Shown here in pieces: positions 43,741 through 53,262 of a DNA stretch of 64,000 bases. The first letter of the stretch is position 1. Each line of letters begins with the position of its first letter. The translations under genes were made by a program, and so were the position numbers. The notes below the pieces were generated by a model. That model saw only the letters and a list, made by a program, of their open reading frames with translations, searched no databases and was not told the DNA's origin. The stretch is from Diphasiastrum complanatum (lineage: Eukaryota; Streptophyta; Lycopodiopsida; Lycopodiales; Lycopodiaceae). The stretch covers positions 11,958,789 to 12,022,788 of the forward strand of contig CM055100.1 of NCBI GenBank assembly GCA_029204225.1, in the 5' to 3' direction.

Positions 43741-45150
43741 TCAGATGGTCCACTTTCTTCGAGAGTCCTTTGGTGTGTGGAAGGACTTGTGGACTCCTGT
43801 CAGCCATTCCTGATCCACCCATGCTTGGAATCGTTTCGTCCAAGGATCTCCAAGGAATGCAGCTCGGTAATATACGCGAGCGACTGGCAGCTGGCCTTCG
43901 ACTTTGTCAGAAGCGAGCCCCTTATTTGAATCAAAAAATATGGAGGGAAGAAAATCATCCCATTTTGTTTCAATGCCCATTAAATATTCCAAGTCCCGGG
44001 CATAAGTGGTTGCCACGCGGACTGTGGGATCGGGGCAATTGATTTAGTGACTGCCGAATGCGGAGAGAGCCCTTCTGGCATATACATCTGTTGTCCACCC
44101 ATATTCGGATTTGATGATTGGCCAGTTGAAATTGTTGAGTGTGATCTGGTCCAGAGGAGTGCCGCATTCCGCCCATTTGGATCTTCTTGGACATGGCAAA
44201 AAATGCTCATTCACCCGTAACTGTTGCGAACTCATCACGTAAGCCCTGATGGCCGCAGGTTCTCTCTCAAATAGCTGATGTTGCCACTCCAGTTGTGGTT
44301 GGAGGGCGGGTAAGGCTTGCAGTTCTTCTCCCTTGATGGTCTGAGCTGAGAATGATATCTGTCAGCCGCCTCTTGATGACTCGTGGGGATATTTGGATAA
44401 AAATTCATTGATGTTCTCCTCCACGGATTTCGGTCTTCGAAAGGCCCGGCTGGTAGATATCGTTCGTGACCCTGTGGATGATGTTGCTTGGCCCTAGCTG
44501 GTGGTTGCGCCTTGGCTCTGGTCTTGCGTCTCAACAGCCACATCTGTCTGCCCTTGGTCTTGGCCTTCGGACCCTTGATCTGGTTGAGATCCCCCTGCTG
44601 CCTGCTGGTTCTGATCTTGACTGGTATTAGCCTGTGCAGTGTCAAAATTAGGTGGCAGTGGAATTACCACGGGGGTGGACTGGGCCTTCATTTCCATGTA
44701 TTTATGGCATGCCTTGAGGGCTTGCTTGGCCTGGGCGAGCTCTTGCGTTGCGCTTGCCCGATACTTATTGAACTCTGCGGTAGTTGTTGAGGGTTTGGCT
44801 ATAAATCTGCACTTGACGCCATAGAAGATTCATCTCTGATTAGGAAAGCGGCCTTGTGTCCGGTGCAGATTGAGCTAACCAGACGAGCTTCTCGTCTTGT
44901 AAGGCTTTACCCTCGGTCCCCAGGCGCGTGTTCTCTACTTCCAAAATTGTAAGTTGTGTCTGGATGGGGGCAAGCCGTTGGGATGCTTTAGCTTGAAGCT
45001 CCCGCACCTTTGTGGAGGCCTCAGTCAGCGCTTTGGAGAGGCTTTGAATATATTTGTTTAGGCCCTCCTCCTTCTCCTGCAGCTTGGCAATCTCCTGGTG
45101 CCCTGCTTGTTCGTGTTGCTGAGCCAGAATCAGCTCTTGCTGCAGCTTGG
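43741..45150 (-). pseudogene. Unrecognised coiled-coil protein, copy 1 (gag- or extra-ORF-like)
   Basis: Read on minus from 45150: a long coiled coil (FTKLQQELILAQQHEQAGHQ, EKEEGLNKYIQSLSKALTEA, LTILEVENTRLGTEGKALQD), then Gln/Ser/Pro-rich low complexity near 44.5-44.7 kb, a mixed region, and finally a domain with DDFLPSIFFDSNKGLASDK and ARVYYRAAFLGDPWTKRFQ. Several frame changes interrupt it. The YYRAAF domain recurs at ~46.0 kb. GC content is clearly higher than in neighbouring elements. I recognise no family. Confidence 0.45.
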
Positions 45151-45151
45151 T

Positions 45152-45193
45152 GAAACCAGAACCTAGTTAATCCACAATGCAAAGGAATCAAGC
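45152..45193 (-). repeat. 42-bp perfect repeat shared with 63430-63471
   Basis: Minus strand starts GCTTGATTCCTTTGCATTG and ends GGTTCTGGTTTC. It is identical over exactly 42 bases to 63430-63471, in the same orientation, while the flanks differ. At 63 kb it marks the end of repeat R1. Confidence 0.9.
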
Positions 45194-45740
45194 ATGCTCA
45201 TAGAAATCTCACTCAAGAACATTGCCATGAACAAGGAGCTTAGCTATCATCAAGAACTCATGGAGGATCCTCTTTATTAGCTCAAGAGAACTTGACAATA
45301 CATTCAAAAGCTCCCTCACAAGAGAGGGGGGCCCCTTAAATAAGCAAGAAGGCTGCCCATGTGGAGCCCAAGTGGCAAATTAGAAATTACATGTGGAATT
45401 TGCCCTTCCACCAAAGGTCACCATCAAAAAGTGGCTCACTCTGACTAATTTAAGGGGGGTCTACATTTATTTACAGTTCCTAAGAAATATTACTAGCTCT
45501 TATATGGTCATTCCTTCTTTGGGATACACCATGTAGGCTCACATAGATAACTCACTATCTTCCTAGCTAGTACTTCATCGGCTCTCATGCTCGACTCTCA
45601 GCTTCTTCTGCTCTTTTCCTTCTGAGACCTCCTCGGTCATGGGTGAGAGATAATTTGTGTCTTCAACTTGGCTCGACATTTGGAGATTCTCTAGAATCTG
45701 CTAACATTATCCACTTGCACCACCCACTGCAACACCGGTG
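45194..45740. other. Non-coding segment between the two coiled-coil ORF copies
   Basis: No ORF of note. The stretch contains a purine run GAGAGGGGGGCCCC (45324) and AT-rich parts and looks LTR- or insertion-like, but I find no paired ends. Confidence 0.35.
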
Positions 45741-45904
45741 ATGTCTTCCGCTTGGCACTTGGAAAAGCGTGGATTTTCGTTCGCTTTCGTAAAACCAGGT
45801 GCTTATTATCCGCAAAATTTATTCATCAAAATTGGAAGTCTCCCAATTGGCCGCTACATACCAGCCCTCTTGAGCACTTCTTGTGAATCCTGCTCGCCTC
45901 ATCG

Positions 45905-46893
45905 TCATGCCGTCTGCTTTCGCTCGCTCATCTTTCGGCCCAGGGCTTCAAAAACTTGGAAGCGGAGCTTACTTCCGAAACTGAGGGGCCCCATATATTC
46001 TCTTATCTTTTCTATGAAGCCCATTTTCTGCCAGTCTTCCACCATGGTCACATAGCGTGACGACATGAAGGCCGCTCTGTAGTATAGCCTGGCCATCATT
46101 TTATGGTATTCTTTTGACTGGAGGGCGACGTTTGGGTTGATTTTGATGTGCTCTAGGCCTCGATCCCAGTAACAATCTTGTTGCATCAGGAAGGCCATGG
46201 ATCTGCAATACTCGGCACTTTTCTGCATGCAAAGATCGGCACTTGATTTGTATTTATGCCCGAAGTCGAATAACTGCAGCCTCAGATCATCTGGGGAGGT
46301 TCTCTTTGAAATTCCCGGATGGCCAGTTTACTAATTCCACTTGGGGCTTTTCCACCGGCCATGGGTTTCTGCGTTTGAGTGACATATAGAAAGGATCCAC
46401 TCGCTTCCATGTCGGTGCTTTCAAATACTCTTGAAGCCGCCTGCTATCCTTCAGGACATTTATTCCGCCATTCTGGCTGCAGTTGTAATGCGGCAATGAT
46501 CTTGGCCCTGGTGGAGTATTGGCTTTGATCAATGTCTTCTTTGCCTCCCCTCATGTTGGGAGGGTATTTTCTCTCAAATTTCTCTGACTCCCTTGTGTCA
46601 GCCAGTTTTCCTCTGGGCCTAGTAGGAGAAGTTGTCCTACGTAGCTGGGATGGCCTTGCCAGATAATCATCTAGGGCCTTGGTGCCCGTATCTTTCTCTT
46701 TAGTTTGATTGCTTGTCGATGGCTCAGCTGCACTCGTGTCTGGCCTGGGCGAGAACCTTCTCGTTTCGAGTTGATCTGTCAAGAAGTCGTCATCACCCCC
46801 CATGTCGGTGTTAGTTTCTGGAAGGTCGGGGATGGAATGATCTGGGGACAGGGGTGCGGGGGTGATAGGTTTAGGAAGAAGCGGAATCAACAA
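45905..46893 (-). pseudogene. Unrecognised element, YYRAAF-domain protein, copy 2
   Basis: Minus order: a Pro-rich/acidic start (LPKPITPAPLSPDHSIPDL, MGGDDDFLTDQLETRRFSP), a basic linker, YLKAPTWKRVDPFYMSLKRR, then YCRSMAFLMQQDCYWDRGLE and ARLYYRAAFMSSRYVTMVED. The last block aligns with copy 1 (ARVYYRAAFLG…W). Two frame changes near 46.25 and 46.5 kb interrupt it. It may be a divergent capsid-type domain of a retroelement, but I cannot name it. Confidence 0.45.
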
Positions 46894-46980
46894 ATTATAT
46901 GGGAGTGGAGTTGTTGGAGGAACTCATCCCGTCGGGCTTTATAAGTGTCAACTGGACCTTTTGATGGGGCCATTATTTTG

Positions 46981-47960
46981 TTAGGAGGTGATGAAGAGAG
47001 GGGAGATGGAAGAATTAGGTAAGTTGATATGAATGTTTCTGGAAAAATTAAATGCAGAGTAAGAGGAAGGGTTAAAGGTGGGAGGGGGTCGGGGAAAAGT
47101 CATGGAAGCAGCACCGGCTCTCTGGCCACCCGATCCCGAGCTACCGTCTGAAGGGTGGATTTGCCCGCCTTGATTCCCTGTTCCATCATTCTCATCATCG
47201 TCCCGTGGCTTCGTTATTTGAGAACCTGCTTGAGCCTTGCATGCTGTGTCCCATAATTGGTTCACCTTGTCCAAGACTTGTTGTAGGGCCTTTGTGGTTT
47301 TTTCCAACTGCTTCTGGGACTCCAGGATGATTTTCTCTTGTTTGGCCACAATGTTTTCAAAATTTCTCTTTTCGGCTTCTCGCTCTTGGATTAGCCTTAC
47401 ATATTTTTCCATCCGGAGGGCTGAGGCCTGTGGGGCCTGGAATTAAATGTCCTCGGGCTTGACTAGAGGAGCGTCAACTGTCATTGCATCCGATGATCCA
47501 TCTCGTACTTGGTCGATTTGGACCATATAGTGCTTCAGTTGTTGCTGGACCTCTTCCAAAGTGGATTTCTGCCCGACCATCACGGATCTGGTTTCCATTG
47601 TCTCTTCCTCTTTTTCTTTGGCCAGCCTTTGATATTGCATAATTTCTTGGTCTTGATGTTGGACCTTGCTCTCGAGCACTTGATGCTGGCTCACGCTTGG
47701 CTGCTTTAGTGAGTTTTTCAGGGTTAGTGAGAGTTGGGTACTGATCTGGGGTGTGGGATGGTGAAGCTAAACCAAAAAATAAATGTGGTGTTAGAGTTGA
47801 AGATGGAGGTGGAGGTGGAGGTGGAGGGAGTAGAGGGATGATGTTAGTAATGATTGTGGTGGTGGTGGTTAGTGGAGGGGTCAGACTTCTTCCTGGTTGC
47901 TCCACCTTTTCTGGCTCATCGTTGCTTATTTCCATCAGGTCCGCAACATCAAAATATTGC
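46981..47960 (-). pseudogene. Pro-rich and coiled-coil N-terminal part of the unrecognised element
   Basis: From the copia junction at ~47960: FDVADLMEISNDEPEKVEQP, a Thr/Pro-rich tract including PLLPPPPPPPPS, then a coiled coil (ESKVQHQDQEIMQYQRLAKE, EEVQQQLKHYMVQIDQVRD, EREAEKRNFENIVAKQEKII, SQKQLEKTTKALQQVLDKVN) and a Gly/Ser-rich tail. The same Pro/coil/YYRAAF order explains this and the 45.9-46.9 kb frames as parts of one protein. One frame change occurs near 47.45 kb. Confidence 0.45.
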
Positions 47961-48220
47961 GATGTACTGAATGTATGACCATTGGTAGACCTTCTGTCAT
48001 CAATATTACCTGCCCAATCAACATCTATATATCCTATCAATATTGGCACTTCAGGCAAATCATACTTCAAACCAAAATTCAATGTCCCTCGAATGTATCT
48101 GAGAATACGTTTAGCAGACTTCCAGTGTGTTTGACTAGGATCTTGCATAAATTGACTAACAACACCAACAACATAAGAAATATCAGGTCGTGTGTGTGTT
48201 AAATAAATCAAACTACCCAC
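47960..48220 (-). pseudogene. Copia-3 RNase H, truncated and fused in frame
   Basis: GSLIYLTHTRPDISYVVGVV, FMQDPSQTHWKSAKRILRYI and GYIDVDWAGNIDDRRSTNG are the copia RT/RNase H junction motifs. The frame continues without a stop past ~47960 into a foreign Pro-rich/coiled-coil sequence, giving a 248-codon chimeric frame (47474-48220). RNase H motifs after RRSTNGHTF are lost. Confidence 0.85.
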
Positions 48221-48260
48221 CAGCTATATATACAAATAAGCATCCACTTTCTCAGATTCA

Positions 48261-49139
48261 TCATATGCAGTAAGCTTTGTGTTTGACATCCATAGGTGTA
48301 CTCAAAGGCTTACAATCCTGCATATTGAGTTTATAAAGCAAATCTCGTGCATATTTGCTTTGTGTAAGAAAGACCACATTTTCCTTTTTCCATACTTCAA
48401 TGCCAAGACAATAGTGCATCAATTCTAGATCACTCATGTCAAAAGCATTGGAAAGATCTGATTTGATTTCATCAATTAAGCTCTCATTACTTCCTGTAAT
48501 AATCAAATCATCCACGTACAGCACAATGAACACTATATCTAAATCTTGCCTTAGAATGTAAAGATTAGGATCAGCATCACTCTTTACCATTCCCCTTCAC
48601 TTAAAGTGTTCATCAATGCAAGAGTACCATGCCCGTGGTGCTTGTTTCAATCCATAAATAGCTTTGTTGAGCTTACAAACAAGGTGCTCTCTCCCTAGTT
48701 CAATAAATCCTTGAGGTTGTAATAAGTACACCTCTTCATCCAACACTCCATTAAGAAAAGCAGATTTAACATCCATTTGTTGGATCTTCCAACCATAGAA
48801 AGCAGAAATAGCAATGACAGAACGTATAGTTACCATCTTAGCTACGGGTGCGACGGTTTCCTCAAAATCAATACCTTCCTACTGCTCAAATCCTCTCGCA
48901 ACCAATCGTGCTTTGAATTTGTTGAGTTGCCCATCAGCTCCATATTTGATCTTGTATATCCATTTGCAAGTGATAGGCGTCTTACCATCAGGTAGCTCAA
49001 CCAAGTTCCAAGACCTATTTTGTGATATAGCTTCCATTTCTGTTTCCATAGCTTCACGCCACTCCTCGTGCTCCTTTGCTTTATCAAAAGTTTTTGGTTC
49101 TTGAGCCTTGAGCACAAAACCCATTAGGGCTAGATTCAT
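48261..49139 (-). pseudogene. Copia-3 reverse transcriptase
   Basis: Three frames in order. 48879-49139: EEWREAMETEMEAISQNRSW and CKWIYKIKYGADGQLNKFKA. 48597-48836: [20 protein letters not shown] and [16 protein letters not shown]. 48261-48590: DPNLYILRQDLDIVFIVLYV and LYVDDLIITGSN with the catalytic YVDDL intact, then FDMSDLELMHYCLGIEV. Only two stops or frame breaks separate them. Copies cytoplasmic element RNA to cDNA in intact relatives. Confidence 0.92.
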
Positions 49140-50116
49140 CTCTAATCTTGCAGGAGGTTTTCGATTTCTACTTGATCTTCTAAGCTCTCCCTTCTCACTA
49201 GATTCTGGAGTATCTCCCTTCTTTGCACCATTTGTGACTGATAAGTACTATTTAGGTACTCTCTTGGGAATTTCAGCATCAGACTTGCCTTTGTCCAATG
49301 GATTTTCTATATCAAAATCCACTTCCTTCTTGAGCTGTACTTTCGCTCCCTCATCAAAAGGTTCAGTGATTACTTCAGATTTTTCACCTTGCCCCATCTC
49401 GTCAAACGTAGCATCTCTAGAAATTACAAGCTTCTGTGCATTTGTGTCATAATCTTGTATGCCTTGGCCTTCTCATCATATCCAAGGAAAATACACTTTA
49501 TAGCTTTTGCATCCAATTTCTTTCATTTCTCATCAGGAATATGAGCATAAGCATCACAACCAAATACTCTCAAATGAGAAATATTAGGTTACTTTCCAGT
49601 AACAGCTTCATGAGGTGTCTTGCCTTCCGCGGATTTTGTAGAACACCGATTCAAGATGTGCATAGCTGTGCTACAAGCTTCTGCCCAAAAGGTGTTTTGC
49701 AGACCCTTGCTTTTGAGCATCACCCTAGCCATCTCAACAATAGATCTGTTCTTTCGTTCTGCAACTTCATTTTGATGTGGTGGATAAGGTGTTGTAGTCT
49801 ACCTCTTGATCCCTTGATCTTTGCAGAAATCAATAAATTCTGTCAAAAAATACTCACCACCTCCATTAGATCTCAAAGTTTTGATGCAACATCCTGTTTG
49901 CTTTTCAACTAATGCCTTGAATTCCTTGAATTTAGCAAAAGCATCTGATTTCTTGCTTATGAAATAAATCCAAATGCATCTGCTATAATCATCAATGAAG
50001 GTGATAAAATAACAATAGCCACTAAGAGATCTAGTTTTCATAGGTCCACATAGATCACTGTGGACAAGATCTAGGATGCCACAAACCTCTCTCTGTGTTG
50101 TTTTTCCAAAAGGCAA
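49140..50116 (-). pseudogene. Copia-3 integrase
   Basis: The 49799-50116 frame has HSDLCGPMKTRSLSGYCYF (first catalytic Asp), FIDDYSRCIWIYFISKK and TLRSNGGGEYFLTEFIDF, where Asp of the DNGGEY motif reads Asn. Downstream the catalytic Glu block and C-terminal half (49.14-49.80 kb) are legible only in pieces with stops (for example CSTAMHILNRCS, VFGCDAYAHIPDEK). The D-to-N change should inactivate strand transfer. Confidence 0.82.
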
Positions 50117-51402
50117 CCTTCACAAATTTTTCTTTCAAAAGAAATATCAGGCAATCCTATAACTAGATTATCTCTTTTGAGAATTTGTAAACTTTGAGCA
50201 CTAATATGACCGAATCGTTGATGCCAAAGGTCACTTCGACTATCAACCATTCTTACCATAGCTTGAGCAAAAGATCTCGCATTCAATCTGTAGAGTCGAT
50301 TCCCGTTGACTCTAGCTCTTGTAGCAATCACTTTGTAGTGATTCTTGATGTCTTTGACAAGACATTTGTCGCTGTCAAACTCAACCTTGAGTTGTTGATC
50401 AGCCATCGTCCCAACAGATAGTAGATTGTTAGCTAAGCCAGGTACATATTGCACATTGCTTATCCGCTTTATCTTCTCGCTGGCTAACTTCACTGCTACC
50501 ACTCCAACTCCTTTAACAGATAGCAATTTTCCATCGGCTTGTCCAACTTCATCACCATTGTAAGTTTCCTTAAGTTCTGAAAACCACTCTTTCCTTGAAG
50601 TCATGTGCTTGGATGCACCACTATCAATGTACCAGGTATCCTTGGTTTCATCACTTGTCATTAATGCTGTAATGAACAATTTTGAGCTCTCACCTGTATC
50701 ATCTTCATATTGATCCTCATCATATTGATGTTGATCAGTATAATTGTTTTCATAATAATAATTATCAAATTGATGTTGATCAGCATAATTTCCCACTTGC
50801 CCTTTGTCTTTTCTTTGTTCCATCTCCTTCTGTTTCTTGAAGCATTCACGCTCCCAGTGGCCAGGTTTGCTGCAATACCTACAATTTTCACGTTTATTTT
50901 GCCTAGAATAGCCGCGTCCTTGACCTCGGCCTTGATTCCAATTGCCTCGATTTGGACCATCATTGGATTGTTCTTGAAATTGTTGGAATGATCCATGATT
51001 TGAGTTTCCATGTCTTGATTGGTGTCTTCCACGACCAAATCTACCACCACGTCCCCTGACTGCAAGAGCTTGATCAAATCCCCTGTTGTGATGACTCAAG
51101 TTCTCTTGACGTTGTTCTTCCTGCAAAAGCAATCCACCTAACTCTTCATAGGTTGGAAGATTTTTCCATGTGGCTATACTTGTCACAAACATCTGATGTG
51201 ACTCACTCAAATTACTCAATGTCAACTGCACGATCTCACGATCCTGTACTCGCTCTCCAACTGCTGTTAATTGGTCACGAATCTCTTTGAACTTCAGTAG
51301 GTGATCAGCAACAGTTGCACCATCATCCATCCGCAATGTGTGCAGCTTCGTCTTCAAGAATAGCACTCGAAATGTGTTTGTGGTCTCAAACAATGCCTTC
51401 AA
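50071..51402 (-). CDS. Copia-3 gag-protease frame, 443 codons (element pseudogene)
   Basis: One long open frame: gag (LFETTNTFRVLFLKTKLHTL, DQLTAVGERVQDREIVQLTL), an Arg/Gly/Gln-rich stretch (RGRGGRFGRGRHQSRHGN), CCHC knuckle CRYCSKPGHWEREC, protease DTWYIDSGASKHMTSRKEWF with an intact DSG, NVQYVPGLANNLLSVG, and the pre-integrase block DLWHQRFGHISAQSLQILKR with CEGCLLEKQHRERF. It is the best-preserved coding sequence in the window. The true start lies upstream at 51678 in another frame. Confidence 0.9.
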   Translation of the reverse strand: MKALFETTNTFRVLFLKTKLHTLRMDDGATVADHLLKFKEIRDQLTAVGERVQDREIVQLTLSNLSESHQMFVTSIATWKNLPTYEELGGLLLQEEQRQENLSHHNRGFDQALAVRGRGGRFGRGRHQSRHGNSNHGSFQQFQEQSNDGPNRGNWNQGRGQGRGYSRQNKRENCRYCSKPGHWERECFKKQKEMEQRKDKGQVGNYADQHQFDNYYYENNYTDQHQYDEDQYEDDTGESSKLFITALMTSDETKDTWYIDSGASKHMTSRKEWFSELKETYNGDEVGQADGKLLSVKGVGVVAVKLASEKIKRISNVQYVPGLANNLLSVGTMADQQLKVEFDSDKCLVKDIKNHYKVIATRARVNGNRLYRLNARSFAQAMVRMVDSRSDLWHQRFGHISAQSLQILKRDNLVIGLPDISFERKICEGCLLEKQHRERFVAS

Positions 51403-51678
51403 CGTATCCCATGTTTATTTTGGTCCTTCTGAATCCGAAATGTAGGGAATAATTGCATCTCTAACTGATAAGTTGATGACAATCTGTGCTTTTCATTTTC
51501 TCCTGTCAAATGTCCGCTGATCTTCTTCAATCAATGGCCTTGTCTCTTCACCTGTCACGATCTCCCATAGCTCCTTTTCCATCAAAATGTTCTTCAGTTT
51601 GAATTTCCAAATTGCATAGTTGACGGCTCCTTCCAATTTGCTTGACTCATTGAGGACACTCTCGCTTAGAGTTGCCAT
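51403..51678 (-). pseudogene. Copia-3 gag N-terminus
   Basis: ATG at 51678: ATLSESVLNESSKLEGAVNY, AIWKFKLKNILMEKELWEIV and TGEETRPLIEEDQRTFDRRK. This is the copia gag start (LxGxNYxxWK). A frameshift near 51493 and a stop near 51418 separate it from the long frame. Confidence 0.85.
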
Positions 51679-51744
51679 TATTGGATAGATGAGTCTGGAT
51701 CACAAAATTTATCACACCATAGGACTGTAAATTTTTGGTTATAC

Positions 51745-51982
51745 ACCTGATATCGGAATGGAGCGCAGAAGTACGGCTACTCAGGATCCTCTTTAAATTG
51801 TGCGCATGAATCCGATATTGGAGCATGCGATATTGGACTGGAGCGCGGATGTACAACTACTCGGAATTCACATTAGCTCGTGCACTTGGATTTGATATCG
51901 GTACGGACAATATTGGACTGGAGCGCAGATGTACGATTGCTCGGGTTTCTCTTCAGCTAGCGCACTTGGATCCGATACTGGT
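51745..51982 (-). repeat. Three 80-bp tandem repeats in the Copia-3 leader
   Basis: TGGAGCGC occurs at 51759, 51839 and 51919, exactly 80 bp apart. Each is followed by a GTAC, a GCTACTC/CTACTCGG-like block and GCGCA/GCACTTGGAT. The array sits 65 bp upstream of the gag ATG. Short minus-strand frames across it are not coding. Confidence 0.9.
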
Positions 51983-52241
51983 AAAAAAGAGAGAATATAA
52001 GAACTTTTCAGAGGGAATATTCTAGATTATCTACTTTAGCACGGCGGCTATGCCGCCTCCTCTTTGCTTAGATTTCAAAACGAGTGATCGTTCAAATAGA
52101 CAGATATTAGTAATGTGAAAAGTATGAAGCTTCCTAACTCTGAATGACAGTACTAGATACTATCTAGTGTGATTTGTGGTACTCCAAGCAGACAAATGAG
52201 AGATTTCTTGGCAAACCTCTCACACAAATAGCACTTTCCAC
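51983..52241 (-). other. Copia-3 leader segment
   Basis: AT-rich non-coding sequence between the 80-bp repeats and the duplication flanking the organelle-like insert. Nothing else was recognised. Confidence 0.45.
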
Positions 52242-52340
52242 AACAATTAGGAAGTATTGTAAGAATCTTTCCCACTCAACAGTTTTTCAATCTGTCTGAT
52301 GTTGCCCTAGCCTTTTGGATGCCTCCGAGACTGTGCTTTT
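52242..52340 (+). repeat. Left copy of ~97-bp direct repeat flanking the insert
   Basis: AACAATTAGGAAGTATTGTA through GCCTCCGAGACTGTGCTTTT. It matches 52761-52857 with roughly a dozen differences. It ends exactly where tRNA-like sequence begins. Confidence 0.88.
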
Positions 52341-52760
52341 AATGTATCGCTCATAATGGTAATATTGTAGGTTCGAGCCCTACTAAGCCTATTCTCTACT
52401 TGCTATATCCTTCCGTCCTTTAAGCTCATTCTACGAATCTTGTTGTTTCTACCATATATTTCCATATATTGGGGGGTGCGGCGACGGGTTGTGATCTTGA
52501 AAAATTCACGGGTGAAAGCCAATGCCCCGCCCGAGCTTGGGGCTAATTATTAATTCCGTACAAAACGGGGTAGTTGCGGCCTTCGGCCCTTCGATGGGCA
52601 AGCCAGAGAACGCGTTAATATTTTTTCACCTCGGACTTCGAATCTCCAATAGCCTCATTCCGTAGGGATATGGATACCGCAATGCTATCCATAGAGTGGT
52701 GCTGCATCCGATCCGTCACGAGCGGGCTAGGTTCGTTGTGGCCCACCGCTCCCAAATCAA
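52341..52760 (+). other. Organelle-like (mitochondrial) insert, ~420 bp
   Basis: It begins inside a mitochondrial-type tRNA(CAU) and continues with GC-richer non-coding sequence (GGTGCGGCGACGGGTTGTGA, CAAAACGGGGTAGTTGCGGC, GGGCAAGCCAGAGAACGCG) unlike the surrounding retroelements. Its composition and the tRNA start point to a nuclear insertion of mitochondrial DNA. I recognise no protein gene in it. Confidence 0.65.
52343..52391 (+). pseudogene. 3' half of mitochondrial-type tRNA(CAU)
   Basis: The anticodon arm TATCG-CTCATAA-TGGTA still pairs (two G-U) and has anticodon CAT. It is followed by variable bases ATATT, T-arm GTAGG-TTCGAGC-CCTAC and 3' acceptor TAAGCCTA. This resembles the plant mitochondrial trnI-CAU as I remember it. 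The 5' acceptor strand and D-arm are absent; host sequence takes their place. Not functional as a tRNA. Confidence 0.75.
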
Positions 52761-52857
52761 AACAATTAGGAAGTATTGTAAAAATCTTCCCACTCAACAG
52801 ATTTTCAACTTGTTTGATGTTGCCCTGGCCTTTCTGATGCCTCGGGGACTGTGTCTT
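52761..52857 (+). repeat. Right copy of ~97-bp direct repeat
   Basis: AACAATTAGGAAGTATTGTA through GCCTCGGGGACTGTG. Same orientation as 52242-52340. The sequence beyond it (CGTACCCCACTG…) is the normal continuation of the Copia-3 leader. Confidence 0.88.
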
Positions 52858-53018
52858 CGTACCCCACTGATGATTCTGAGCTCCAAACCTGCAAAATACA
52901 CCAAAGAAGGATTTCTTCCAGACTCTCAAAGCTTTCACCTCCCGTGAAGGACTTTCTCACTTCGTTAAGGAGCCTGTGATAAGTTGTATCCACTGATAAG
53001 GCACGCAGGACTATTTCC
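52858..53018 (-). other. Copia-3 leader next to PBS
   Basis: Non-coding sequence between the duplication and the primer-binding site. Short frames on both strands are not supported. Confidence 0.45.
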
Positions 53019-53030
53019 GCTCTGATACCA
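53019..53030 (-). promoter_or_regulatory. Copia-3 primer-binding site (tRNA-iMet)
   Basis: Minus strand TGGTATCAGAGC, directly abutting the LTR end (…GATTCTTCACA). Confidence 0.93.
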
Positions 53031-53262
53031 TGTGAAGAATCAGATATGCAACATCAAGCATTCACCATAAGCAATCACCAAAGAAGTCGGAAGAATAACA
53101 CACACTATCAATCTATCACACTAACATACTGAATGTAAAATGTACATATAAACCCTGAACCCTAAGAGAGAGGGAGACCTAGGAGTAGACTACTAGACTA
53201 GCCAACGGCTAGTTACAACTAGTAATAAAGTACATCGTAAATAGTACCTAAGAAGTGTAACA
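53031..53262 (-). repeat. Copia-3 5' LTR, 232 bp
   Basis: Plus-strand ends are TGTGAAGAATC and AAGTGTAACA, giving TG…CA termini. The inner end is fixed by the PBS. Short LTRs of this size are common in plant copia elements. There is no 3' partner for confirmation. Confidence 0.7.

Larger units (their letters stand above)
47960..53262 (-). mobile_element. Copia-3: nearly full-length copia, 3' end lost
   Basis: Minus-strand order: short 5' LTR (53031-53262), PBS, unusually long leader with an insertion and tandem repeats, gag from 51678, nucleocapsid, protease, integrase, RT, RNase H. RNase H is cut at ~47960 and joined to another element, so the 3' LTR is missing. There are few interruptions in gag-protease. 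Confidence 0.88.

Noticed and set aside
45738-46055. 105-codon plus-strand ORF
   Set aside because: Antisense to the YYRAAF-domain frame, which has the better supported homology between its two copies.
52440-52620. rRNA gene fragment
   Set aside because: The GC-rich stretch initially looked ribosomal, but I cannot match any conserved rRNA segment; organellar spacer next to the tRNA fragment fits better.
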